Of a stretch of 64,000 nt of DNA, positions 46,476-54,316 are shown in pieces. A program made the position numbers and the translations under genes. Source of the stretch: Helicobacter pylori_CU (GTDB taxonomy: Bacteria > Campylobacterota > Campylobacteria > Campylobacterales > Helicobacteraceae). Under the pieces are notes generated by a model, which worked only from the letters and a program-made list of their open reading frames with translations, was not told the DNA's origin and searched no databases. The stretch lies in assembly GCF_000259235.1 (NCBI RefSeq), contig NC_017733.1, forward strand, positions 1,178,001-1,242,000, read 5' to 3'. How positions within the stretch are numbered: the stretch's first letter is position 1; each line of letters begins with the position of its first letter.

Positions 46476-46868
46476 ATGAATCTTGTCTTTTTATGGGCCG
46501 CTTTAGGGGGGGCTATAGGGAGTTCGTTAAGGTATTTTGTGGGCAAAATGATGCCCAGTAAATTTTTAATGTTTGAAAGTTTCCCTTTAGGGACTTTTAG
46601 CGTGAATCTCATAGGGTGTTTTGTCATCGGCTTTATGGGGCATTTGGCTGTTAAAAAAGTTTTTGGCGATGATTTTGGGATTTTCTTTGTTACCGGAGTT
46701 TTAGGGGGTTTTACGACCTTTTCTTCTTATGGGTTAGACACTTTAAAACTCTTGCAAAAATCCCAATACTTTGAAGCCATTTCTTATGTCTTAGGCACTA
46801 ACCTTTTAGGGCTTATTGGGGTAGCCATTGGTTGGTTTTTAGCTAAAAATTTTGTAGGCATTCATTAA
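46476..46868 (+). CDS. crcB: fluoride exporter CrcB/Fluc
   Basis: Small four-helix fluoride channel of 130 residues, acting as an antiparallel dimer in the inner membrane. Conserved motifs: GGAIGSSLRYFVG (11-23), FSVNLIGCFVIGFMGH (42-57) and the pore segment GVLGGFTTFSSYGLDT (74-89), with its Phe and Ser/Thr residues. No fluoride-riboswitch-like sequence is evident in the 46-bp gap after hemD. AAAGGATGATGC precedes the ATG. Confidence 0.95.
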   Translation: MNLVFLWAALGGAIGSSLRYFVGKMMPSKFLMFESFPLGTFSVNLIGCFVIGFMGHLAVKKVFGDDFGIFFVTGVLGGFTTFSSYGLDTLKLLQKSQYFEAISYVLGTNLLGLIGVAIGWFLAKNFVGIH

Positions 46869-46869
46869 A

Positions 46870-46887
46870 AAACGCTTCCTAGCGTTT
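46870..46887. terminator. hairpin between convergent crcB and hemW
   Basis: AAACGCT-TCCT-AGCGTTT, 2 bp after the crcB stop and 27 bp before the hemW 3' end; A-run before and T-rich after it. Confidence 0.6.
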
Positions 46888-46913
46888 CATTAACACTTGA
46901 TTAAAGCAGAGCC

Positions 46914-47951
46914 TTACAACAGCCACAAAGCCATTTCATCGGCCATGAAAAAATCGCTCGCTATCAATCGGTTATTTTTAATGAAAGCCTTATTTTCTTC
47001 AATCAAAAACTTTACTTTATTTTCATCTAACAAGCTAAGCTCAACCCCCAGCACGCACCTCAAGCCCAAAAACAGCTTTTCTAAGCGCTTGTCTTGTTTA
47101 TTAAGCGTCTCAACTTGGCGTTTTAAGGGGTCTTTGATGTAATTTTCTATGAGTTTTTTCGCATAAAAACGCTCATTCGCCACGCAGCCTACAGCCCCAG
47201 CCCCACACCCTAAATAATCTTTAGCCCCCCAGTAAGCTAAATTGTGCTTGACTTGATAATTTCTAGCATAATTAGACACTTCGTATTGCTTGAAAGAAAA
47301 GCCCTCTAAAGTTTCTCTCACCACATTGTCAAAATTGGTGCATGAGGGTTTTTTGGCGTTTTTTTCTAAATTCGTGTTTTTTTCAACGCTCAAAGCGTAA
47401 GCGCTCAAGTGGTTGATAGGGAGTTCTTTGGCGAGTTTTAGTTCTTCTTTTAAAGAATTTTCATTGTCTAATGGGGTGTTATAAATCAAATCAATGCTGA
47501 CATTTTCAATCCCGCTTTTTAAAATGGTTTCTATCACGGGAGCGATATTTTTGGAATGTTGGCGCTCTAAAAACAATAATTTATCTTCCCTAAAACTTTG
47601 CACCCCTAAACTCAAGCGGTTGATCCCTAAATCTTTTAAGCCTTGACACCAAGCTTTAGTAATCAATTCGGGGTTAGCTTCAGTGGTGATCTCACATTCC
47701 ATACTCAAGCAAGCATGTTGATGAATGCTTTCAAAAATCCTTTCAAAAGACTCCACGCTTAAAGTGTTAGGCGTGCCACCGCCAATAAAAATACTTTCAA
47801 TTGGTTCGTCAGTTTGGCTTAAGGCATGCTTTAAATCCAGGCACAACGCTTGAGTGTATTCTTCTTTTAGTCCATGCTTATTTTCATAGGAATTGAAAGC
47901 GCAATAACCGCATTTATTTTCACAAAAGGGGATATGAATGTATAATATCAT
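46914..47951 (-). CDS. hemW: radical-SAM haem chaperone HemW (HemN-like)
   Basis: 345 residues with the 4Fe-4S radical-SAM motif C-x3-C-x2-C in FCENKCGYC (Cys10, 14, 17) and the AdoMet segment IFIGGGTPNTLS (~62). It lacks the long N-terminal part needed for coproporphyrinogen oxidation, so HemW (haem trafficking) fits better than HemN, although the gene is often annotated hemN. Start set at the ATG at 47951 (GGGAGAAATAAAT upstream), not seven codons earlier. HP1226-like. Confidence 0.88.
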   Translation of the reverse strand: MILYIHIPFCENKCGYCAFNSYENKHGLKEEYTQALCLDLKHALSQTDEPIESIFIGGGTPNTLSVESFERIFESIHQHACLSMECEITTEANPELITKAWCQGLKDLGINRLSLGVQSFREDKLLFLERQHSKNIAPVIETILKSGIENVSIDLIYNTPLDNENSLKEELKLAKELPINHLSAYALSVEKNTNLEKNAKKPSCTNFDNVVRETLEGFSFKQYEVSNYARNYQVKHNLAYWGAKDYLGCGAGAVGCVANERFYAKKLIENYIKDPLKRQVETLNKQDKRLEKLFLGLRCVLGVELSLLDENKVKFLIEENKAFIKNNRLIASDFFMADEMALWLL

Positions 47952-48046
47952 ATTTATTTCTCCCATTTTCATTTCATTTTTTAAGCAAAGCTTAAACTTG
48001 TAATTGTATCATTTTATGATTATTTTGGTAATTAAGGAGACAAACA

Positions 48047-48337
48047 ATGAAAAAGGTTATTGTGGCTTTAGGCGTTTTAGCGTTCGCAAACGCTTTGATG
48101 GCAACCGATGTTAAAGCTCTTGCAAAAGGTTGTGCCGCTTGCCATGGGGTCAAGTTTGAAAAGAAAGCTTTAGGCAAAAGCAAAATCGTCAACATGATGA
48201 GTGAAGCAGAAATTGAAAAAGATCTTATGGATTTTAAAAGCGGTGCTAATAAGAATCCTGTCATGACCGCGCAAGCTAAAAAATTAAGCGATGAAGACAT
48301 CAAAGCTTTAGCCAAATACATCCCCACCCTCAAATAA
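48047..48337 (+). CDS. periplasmic cytochrome c-553
   Basis: Small mono-haem cytochrome c of 96 residues. Signal peptide about 1-19 (VIVALGVLAFANALMA), haem-binding CAACH at Cys29, Cys32, His33, and a probable axial Met in NPVMTAQAKKLSDED (~77). In H. pylori this class carries electrons between the bc1 complex and the cbb3 oxidase. AAGGAGACAAACA precedes the ATG. Confidence 0.95.
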   Translation: MKKVIVALGVLAFANALMATDVKALAKGCAACHGVKFEKKALGKSKIVNMMSEAEIEKDLMDFKSGANKNPVMTAQAKKLSDEDIKALAKYIPTLK

Positions 48338-48342
48338 ACTCC

Positions 48343-48382
48343 CTCAATTTTAGTAGCGTTATTTGGGCGCTATTAAAATGAG
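48343..48382 (+). terminator. stem-loop after cytochrome c-553
   Basis: CTCAATTTTAGTAGCG pairs with CGCTATTAAAATGAG around a 9-nt loop with one bulge; a T-run follows a few bases later. Confidence 0.6.
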
Positions 48383-48497
48383 TTTCAAACCCTTTTTTCT
48401 TAATTTTTGATTTTAATGGCATTCTTAACCCTACTTAAAGCCAGCATACACTATAATACCATCTTAATCACACAAGAAAGAGCTAAAATAAAGACCT

Positions 48498-48965
48498 ATG
48501 CTACATAAAAAATATCGTCCTAATGTTGCGGCCATTATCATGTCGCCAGACTACCCTAACGCATGCGAAGTTTTTATCGCCGAGCGCATAGATATTAAAG
48601 GGGCGTGGCAATTCCCCCAAGGGGGCATTGATGAGGGCGAAACCCCTTTAGAAGCGCTCCATAGAGAATTATTAGAAGAAATTGGCACGAATAAAATAGA
48701 GATTTTAGCGCAATACCCCAGATGGATCGCTTATGATTTCCCAAGCAACATGGAGCATAAATTTTATTCGTTTGACGGGCAAAAACAACGCTATTTTTTA
48801 GTGCGCCTAAAGCATGCTAACAACATTGATCTGAACAAACACACGCCAGAATTTAGGGCTTATCAATTCATCCATCTTAAGGATTTGCTTAAAAAAATCG
48901 TCCCTTTCAAACGCCAAGTGTACCGCCAAGTCATCGCTTATTTTAGAAAAGAGGGGTATTTATAG
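48498..48965 (+). CDS. rppH: RNA pyrophosphohydrolase (Nudix)
   Basis: Removes pyrophosphate from mRNA 5' ends, starting 5'-dependent decay; an RppH role for this H. pylori protein is established. 155 residues. The Nudix box fits G-x5-E-x7-R-E-U-x-E-E-x-G-U exactly, from Gly42 to Thr64 (GGIDEGETPLEALHRELLEE). WQFPQGG in front and YYxxHRQVYR-like residues at the C-terminus are typical. Two bp before lysC and probably first in that operon. Confidence 0.93.
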   Translation: MLHKKYRPNVAAIIMSPDYPNACEVFIAERIDIKGAWQFPQGGIDEGETPLEALHRELLEEIGTNKIEILAQYPRWIAYDFPSNMEHKFYSFDGQKQRYFLVRLKHANNIDLNKHTPEFRAYQFIHLKDLLKKIVPFKRQVYRQVIAYFRKEGYL

Positions 48966-48966
48966 G

Positions 48967-50184
48967 GTGTTAATCGTTCAAAAATACGGCGGCACGAGCA
49001 TGGGTAGTATAGAAAGGATCCACAATGTCGCTCAAAGGGTTTTAGAAAGCGTTAAATTAGGGCATCAAGTCGTGGTGGTGGTTTCTGCGATGAGCGGCGA
49101 AACCGACAGGCTTTTAGAATTTGGCAAGAATTTTAGCCATAACCCTAACAAGCGGGAAATGGACAGGATTGTGAGCGTGGGGGAATGGATTTCAAGCGCG
49201 GCTTTGAGCATGGCGTTAGAGAGGTATGGGCATAGAGCCATTTCCTTGAGCGGGAAAGAAGCGGGCATTTTAACCAGTTCGCATTTTCAAAACGCTGTGA
49301 TCCAATCCATTGACACCAAACGCATCACAGAGCTTTTAGAAAAAAACTACATTGTGGTGATTGCTGGGTTTCAAGGCGCTGATATTCAAGGCGAAACAAC
49401 GACTTTAGGGCGTGGGGGGAGCGATTTGAGCGCGGTCGCTTTGGCCGGGGCTTTAAAAGCGGATCTGTGCGAAATCTATACGGATGTGGATGGCGTTTAT
49501 ACCACCGATCCGCGCATTGAAGAAAAGGCTCAAAAAATCACGCAAATCAGCTATGATGAAATGCTTGAATTGGCTTCTATGGGGGCTAAAGTGTTGTTAA
49601 ACCGCTCGGTAGAATTAGCCAAAAAGCTCAGCGTGAAATTAGTGACTCGCAATTCGTTTAACCATAGCGAAGGCACGCTCATTGTGGCTGAAAAAGACTT
49701 TAAAGGAGAACGCATGGAAACCCCTATAGTGAGTGGGATCGCATTGGATAAGAATCAGGCTCGTGTGAGCATGGAAGGCGTGGAAGATCGGCCTGGCATT
49801 GCCGCTGAAATCTTTGGCGCTTTAGCGGAGTATCGCATTAATGTGGATATGATCGTCCAAACGATCGGCAGAGACGGCAAAACCGATTTGGATTTTACGA
49901 TCGTTAAAACCCAAATAGAAGAAACCAAGCAAGCCTTAAAGCCTTTTTTAGTGCAAATGGATTCCATTGATTATGATGAAAATATCGCTAAAGTTTCCAT
50001 AGTGGGCGTGGGCATGAAGTCGCATTCTGGGGTAGCGAGTATCGCTTTTAAAGCCCTAGCCAAAGACAATATCAATATCATGATGATTTCTACAAGCGAG
50101 ATTAAAATTTCGGTTTTGATTGACATTAAATACGCTGAATTAGCCGTTAGAACTTTGCATGCGGTGTATCAATTAGATCAATGA
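48967..50184 (+). CDS. lysC: aspartokinase
   Basis: Phosphorylates aspartate, the first step to lysine/diaminopimelate, threonine and methionine. 405 residues from a GTG start: kinase domain with KYGGTSMGS (6-14) and GAD-IQGETTTLGRGGSDLS (~136-155), then two ACT domains (about 265-400, e.g. SIVGVGMKSHSGVASIAFKA) for feedback control. AGAGGGG lies ~11 nt upstream, a longish spacing. Overlaps hobA by 4 bases. Its product is processed by Asd (5201-6241). Confidence 0.95.
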   Translation: MLIVQKYGGTSMGSIERIHNVAQRVLESVKLGHQVVVVVSAMSGETDRLLEFGKNFSHNPNKREMDRIVSVGEWISSAALSMALERYGHRAISLSGKEAGILTSSHFQNAVIQSIDTKRITELLEKNYIVVIAGFQGADIQGETTTLGRGGSDLSAVALAGALKADLCEIYTDVDGVYTTDPRIEEKAQKITQISYDEMLELASMGAKVLLNRSVELAKKLSVKLVTRNSFNHSEGTLIVAEKDFKGERMETPIVSGIALDKNQARVSMEGVEDRPGIAAEIFGALAEYRINVDMIVQTIGRDGKTDLDFTIVKTQIEETKQALKPFLVQMDSIDYDENIAKVSIVGVGMKSHSGVASIAFKALAKDNINIMMISTSEIKISVLIDIKYAELAVRTLHAVYQLDQ

Positions 50185-50723
50185 AAAATTTCTACGACTG
50201 GATCAAGGAATTTGTGCGCGATCAAGGGGAGTTTATCGCTCAACAAAGCGGGTGGTTGGAATTAGAACGATCAAGCTATGCCAAACTCATCGCGCAAACC
50301 ATCTCGCATGTGCTTAATGGCGGATCGCTGTTGGTGAGCGCGGATTCTTCTAGGCGCTGGTTTTTAAACTACATTCTCTCTAATCTCAACCCTAAAGACT
50401 TAAAAGAGCGCCCCTTATTGTCCGTCATTGATTTTAACGCTTCTTCTTTCTACCCTAAAAACGATGCGAATCTCTCTCTGGCCACCATAGAGATGACTTA
50501 TCAAAACCCCATGTTTTGGCATGTTGGGAAAATTGAAAATGAAGGCTTGAAAACCTTACTATTGAGTAAAATCCCTAGTTTTTTATGGCTTTTTGAAGAA
50601 CTTAAAGAAGATTGCTTGCTTTTAAAAGAGCATGATAGTTTGTTAGATTATAAATTATTGCAACTCTTCAAACTCTTTGAAAACGCGCTTTTTAGCGCGC
50701 TATACAATAAGGTTACTTTGTGA
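50181..50723 (+). CDS. hobA: DnaA-binding initiation regulator HobA
   Basis: 180 residues, recognised as HobA (HP1230), the epsilon-proteobacterial counterpart of DiaA that binds DnaA and promotes orisome assembly at oriC. It has a SIS-like fold, hence LLVSADSSRRWFLNYIL (~50) in place of a sugar-isomerase loop; no catalytic residues are expected. The gene overlaps lysC (ATGA) and holB (GTGA), so it is translated as part of a tight four-gene run linking aspartate metabolism, replication and folate. Confidence 0.93.
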   Translation: MKNFYDWIKEFVRDQGEFIAQQSGWLELERSSYAKLIAQTISHVLNGGSLLVSADSSRRWFLNYILSNLNPKDLKERPLLSVIDFNASSFYPKNDANLSLATIEMTYQNPMFWHVGKIENEGLKTLLLSKIPSFLWLFEELKEDCLLLKEHDSLLDYKLLQLFKLFENALFSALYNKVTL

Positions 50724-51376
50724 AAAACCTCAACCGCCTCATTTATACGGACAATCTTGAAGAGAGCCTAGAAGAGGCTGCAAGCCTTTTTGAACACCAC
50801 ATTAAATTCTACACCGAGATCATTGAAAAAGACAAAAAGGTGATCAAAACTTTTAACAAGGATTTTAAAATAGAGCATGCTAAAGAAGTCATTTCCAAAG
50901 CCAACCTCAAACACAGCGAATTAAACGCCTTTTTAATCGCCGCACCCAGTTATGGCACAGAAGCCCAAAACGCGCTTTTAAAAATCTTAGAAGAACCCCC
51001 GAATAACGTTTGTTTTATCATGTTCGCTAAAAGCCCAAACCATGTTTTAGCCACCATTAAATCCCGCCTAATCAAAGAAGACAAACGCCAGAAAATCCCC
51101 CTAAAACCTTTAGATTTGGATTTGTCCAGGCTGGATTTGAAAGATATTTATGCGTTTTTAAAAAATTTAGACAAAGAAAATTTTGATTCCAGAGAAAATC
51201 AGAGAGAAAGGATTGAAAGCTTATTAGAGAGTATTCACAGACACCAAATCTATTTGAGCGAGCAAGAATTGCAAGCCTTTGATTTAGCGATCAAGGCTAA
51301 CAGCTCTTATTACAAGCTCAGCTACAATCTTTTACCCCTACTTTTAAGCCTTTTATCTAAAAAGAAAACGCCATGA
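50720..51376 (+). CDS. holB: DNA polymerase III delta' subunit (short form)
   Basis: Clamp-loader subunit. 218 residues, shorter than the ~330 of E. coli, with the delta'-type segment NALLKILEEPPNNVCFIMFA (~85-104) followed by KSRLIKEDKRQKIPL, i.e. the sensor-1/arginine-finger region (SRL). No zinc-finger cysteines or Walker A, as allowed for delta'. GTG start overlapping the hobA stop, and its own stop overlaps the folP ATG. Confidence 0.88.
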   Translation: MKNLNRLIYTDNLEESLEEAASLFEHHIKFYTEIIEKDKKVIKTFNKDFKIEHAKEVISKANLKHSELNAFLIAAPSYGTEAQNALLKILEEPPNNVCFIMFAKSPNHVLATIKSRLIKEDKRQKIPLKPLDLDLSRLDLKDIYAFLKNLDKENFDSRENQRERIESLLESIHRHQIYLSEQELQAFDLAIKANSSYYKLSYNLLPLLLSLLSKKKTP

Positions 51377-52527
51377 TTGTAAAACGCCTTAACCTTGATG
51401 CGCTCAAAAACGCTCTGCAAAAAATAGGCCCAGAAAAGATCGCGCAAAACCATATGCACCAAAAAGGCGTTAGCTTTGTTTTTGAAATCCAACACCTGCC
51501 CTTAAGCGCTGTGCTCATTTTAAAGCAAGAGGCCATAAGCGTTGGGGGCGATTTTGCCACGCCAAGAGATTGTATTTTAGCTAAAGAGCCTTTTTATGAT
51601 GGGGTGTTGGTTGCGAGCGCTAACCAATTAGAACGCCTTATTGTTAAGTGCCATTCCCAACCCTTTGGGCTTAAAAATTTAGCGCAAGAATTAAAAAGCC
51701 ACCTCAAAGCTAAAAAACCTAACAACCCACAGATCATGGCAATCTTGAATCTCACGCCGGATAGTTTCTATGAAAAGAGCCGGTTTGATAGTAAAAAAGC
51801 GCTTGAAGAAATCTATCAATTGCTAGAAAAGGGTATCACGCTCATTGATATAGGCGCGGCCAGTTCAAGGCCAGAGAGTGAAATCATTGATCCAAAAATA
51901 GAGCAAGATCGCTTAAAAGAAATTTTATTAGAAATCAAATCCCAAAAACTCTACCAATGCGCTCAATTCAGCATAGACACCTACCATGCCACAACCGCGC
52001 AAATGGCTTTGGAGCATTATTTTTCCATCCTTAATGATGTGAGCGGTTTTAATAGCGCTGCAATGCTAGAAGTCGCACGAGATTACAAGCCCACTTGCGT
52101 TTTAATGCACGCTCAAAAAACCCCCAAAGACATGCAAGAAAATGTTTTTTACCACAATTTATTTGATGAAATGGATCGCTTTTTTAAGGAAAAACTAGAG
52201 ATTTTAGAAAAATACGCGCTTCAAGATATTATTTTAGATATTGGGTTTGGATTCGCTAAATTAAAAGAGCATAATCTAGCCTTAATCAAGCATTTAAGCC
52301 ACTTTCTTAAATTCAAAAAACCCCTATTGGTGGGAGCGAGCCGTAAAAACACGATCGGGATTATCACCGGGCGTGAAGTTCAAGACCGGCTCGCTGGCAC
52401 TTTGAGTTTGCATTTAATGGCGCTGCAAAACGGAGCGAGTATTTTAAGAGTGCATGATATTGATGAGCATATCGATCTCATCAAGGTGTTTAAGAGTTTG
52501 GAAGAAACGGATCGAACCCAAATTTGA
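51373..52527 (+). CDS. folP: dihydropteroate synthase with N-terminal extension
   Basis: Joins p-aminobenzoate to hydroxymethyl-dihydropterin diphosphate; target of sulfonamides. 384 residues against the usual 260-280: the TIM barrel begins near residue 118 (IMAILNLTPDSFYEKSRFD, then DIGAASSRPESEII ~159, VSGFNSAAM ~227, VGASRKNTIG ~318), and about 115 residues of unrelated sequence precede it. The extension is continuous with the frame from the overlapping holB end, has no better internal ribosome site, and also occurs in other epsilon-proteobacteria as I recall. Confidence 0.93.
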   Translation: MIVKRLNLDALKNALQKIGPEKIAQNHMHQKGVSFVFEIQHLPLSAVLILKQEAISVGGDFATPRDCILAKEPFYDGVLVASANQLERLIVKCHSQPFGLKNLAQELKSHLKAKKPNNPQIMAILNLTPDSFYEKSRFDSKKALEEIYQLLEKGITLIDIGAASSRPESEIIDPKIEQDRLKEILLEIKSQKLYQCAQFSIDTYHATTAQMALEHYFSILNDVSGFNSAAMLEVARDYKPTCVLMHAQKTPKDMQENVFYHNLFDEMDRFFKEKLEILEKYALQDIILDIGFGFAKLKEHNLALIKHLSHFLKFKKPLLVGASRKNTIGIITGREVQDRLAGTLSLHLMALQNGASILRVHDIDEHIDLIKVFKSLEETDRTQI

Positions 52528-52552
52528 GTTTTGATCCCACTAGGCGTTGGCT

Positions 52553-52585
52553 ATCATCAAAACGCTCAAAAGCGTTTTTGATGAT
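52553..52585. terminator. long hairpin between convergent folP and the sigma-54 gene
   Basis: ATCATCAAAACGCT-CAAA-AGCGTTTTTGATGAT, near-perfect stem of ~14 bp with a T-run inside the 3' arm; usable from both sides. Confidence 0.75.
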
Positions 52586-52609
52586 CAATTCTCCATTTAA
52601 CCCTAATAT

Positions 52610-53071
52610 TCAAAGAACCACATCCATCGTTGAAGGGTTGTTGTAAGCGTTTTGATAGCGTTGCAAAAAAGCGTTATGGTTGGTAGCGTTAAAGGTTTGT
52701 AGGGCTTTTTTGTGCAAGCCATTCACCGGTTGTTTGGGGGCGTTTTCCACTTCTTTAGAGAATTTTCCGTTATAAAAATCCGTCAAACTATAGAGAGACT
52801 GGGCGGCCAAGCGTTTCTGGCTCTCATCCATTCCGGCCGTAGCCCTTAAAAAAGCCTCATACTCTCTATCGCTCATCAATTCTAAAACCAAAAAGCCGTA
52901 AGTCTCTCGCTTGTCAGGGTTAAAGGGGAGGTTTTCTGTTGGAGCGTCCTTTTTTTCTCGCTCTATTTTTTCTGTGTTTTCAACGGGAGCCAGGTCTTCT
53001 TTAGGAGCGCTTTTAGCGTTTAAAAGCCCATAAATGTTAGAATCAAACTGATTGATAGAAGAAACAGCCAT
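52610..53071 (-). CDS. conserved hypothetical protein, probable flagellar regulon
   Basis: 153 residues, no signal peptide or membrane segment. It has a charged, likely disordered first third (about 20-50), a middle segment ETYGFLVLELMSDREYEAFL (~56-75), and a helical C-terminal half ending NNPSTMDVVL. I do not recognise a domain. A sigma-54 promoter 38 bp upstream argues for membership of the RpoN (class 2 flagellar) regulon, and HP1233 has been listed there as I remember. The role (chaperone, hook or basal-body accessory) is open. Confidence 0.75.
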   Translation of the reverse strand: MAVSSINQFDSNIYGLLNAKSAPKEDLAPVENTEKIEREKKDAPTENLPFNPDKRETYGFLVLELMSDREYEAFLRATAGMDESQKRLAAQSLYSLTDFYNGKFSKEVENAPKQPVNGLHKKALQTFNATNHNAFLQRYQNAYNNPSTMDVVL

Positions 53072-53108
53072 GTGAATTTCCTATAATTGAATTTTACGCT
53101 GATATTAA

Positions 53109-53122
53109 GCAAAATCCATTCC
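53109..53122 (-). promoter_or_regulatory. sigma-54 (RpoN) promoter
   Basis: On the minus strand GG (53122-53121), exactly 10 nt, then GC (53110-53109), in the context GGAATGGATTTTGCTT. This is the invariant -24/-12 spacing of sigma-54, and TTTTGCTT matches the favoured -12 element. Predicted start about 27 nt before the ATG at 53071. Confidence 0.7.
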
Positions 53123-53260
53123 CTAATGAGACTAAGAAATTTAAAAAGCTTAAAAGAGTTTTCTAATAGTGGCGTTCAAACCCTTTAAAAAGGGTCTAGG
53201 AGTTTATTTTCAAAAAGGATTCGTGTTTTTATGTTTTCATATTTCTATAAGGAGCTTAAA

Positions 53261-53404
53261 ATGGATAAACAAAAGGTAAAACTCCTAGAGCATTGTTATA
53301 CCATGATTTTATCAATCAATGCAACTTTTATGCGTTTAGAGCTTAAAAACTTTAATCCTTTAATTAGAGATTTTAGGTTAAACTACCCTAAAAATCTTTA
53401 TTGA
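53261..53404 (+). CDS. small hypothetical protein, 47 residues
   Basis: ATG with a strong ribosome site (AAGGAGCTTAAA), encoding MDKQKVKLLEHCYTMILSIN... and ending FRLNYPKNLY. Mixed-charge, helical in appearance, no signal peptide, one Cys. It ends 12 bp before the permease ATG, so the two may share a transcript. No homologue recognised; it could be an intact small protein or the front of a truncated gene. Confidence 0.55.
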   Translation: MDKQKVKLLEHCYTMILSINATFMRLELKNFNPLIRDFRLNYPKNLY

Positions 53405-53416
53405 TGGGTAAAAAGC

Positions 53417-54313
53417 ATGCGTAATACCATTTTATTTGGCGTTTCAATGATACTCTTAGCGAATTTATGCTTTGGGATCATGAGCGCGTTTGTTAAAATC
53501 ACAGCGGATTATTTTTCCCCTATGGAAAACGTGTTTTACCGCTCCATTACCATGACGCTTTTACTCTTATTTATTTATCCTTTCAAACCCTACCGCTTGA
53601 AGAGTTACAAACAAGGCGGTTTTAAAAAACTCGCTTTTAGGGTCGTTGTGGGGGGCTTAGCCATGCTGGCGTTTTTTTATAATATTGAAAAAATTTCGCT
53701 CGCCACAGCGACGGCTTTCTCGCAATGCGCGCCCATTTATACGGTGCTCCTTTCCCCTTTGCTTTTGAAAGAAAAGCTCAAAAGAAGCGCGTTAATTTCC
53801 GCATGCATTGGGCTAGTGGGGGTGGTGCTGATCTCCGATCCTAGCGTGGAAAATGTGGGGCCGGTTGAAATTATTATGGGCTTATTGAGCGGGATTTTTG
53901 TGTCTTTAGCGTATATCACTTTAAGGGATTTGAGGGAATATTATGACAAGCAAGCCGTGATTTTAGCGTTCGCCTTTGGCATGAGCCTTCTTGGATTAAT
54001 AGGCATGTTCATTGATATTCCTTTTTTATCCACAGGCATTCATATCCCTAGAAAAGAAGACATTTTGTGGATTTCTTTAATAGGGATTAGCGGGACTTTA
54101 GGGCAGTATTTCTTAACTTATGCTTACATGAACGCGCCCGCTGGGATCATTGCCCCCATTGAATACACCCGCATTGTCTGGGGGCTGTTGTTTGGGTTGT
54201 ATTTGGGCGATAAATTCTTGGATCTTAAAAGCTCTTTAGGGGTGGTTTTGATTTTATGTTCAGGCTTACTCATTGCCTTGCCCGCTCTTTTAAAAGAATT
54301 AAAAAAAATTTAA
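53417..54313 (+). CDS. EamA/DMT-family permease
   Basis: 298 residues with ten predicted membrane helices in two EamA repeats (about 1-140 and 150-290). The hallmark ATAFSQCAPIYTVLLSPLLL (~98) and the second-repeat AGIIAPIEYTRIVWGLLFGL (~253) are typical drug/metabolite-transporter segments. Substrate unknown. Followed after 3 bp by a membrane glycosyltransferase-like gene. Confidence 0.88.
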   Translation: MRNTILFGVSMILLANLCFGIMSAFVKITADYFSPMENVFYRSITMTLLLLFIYPFKPYRLKSYKQGGFKKLAFRVVVGGLAMLAFFYNIEKISLATATAFSQCAPIYTVLLSPLLLKEKLKRSALISACIGLVGVVLISDPSVENVGPVEIIMGLLSGIFVSLAYITLRDLREYYDKQAVILAFAFGMSLLGLIGMFIDIPFLSTGIHIPRKEDILWISLIGISGTLGQYFLTYAYMNAPAGIIAPIEYTRIVWGLLFGLYLGDKFLDLKSSLGVVLILCSGLLIALPALLKELKKI

Positions 54314-54316
54314 ATC

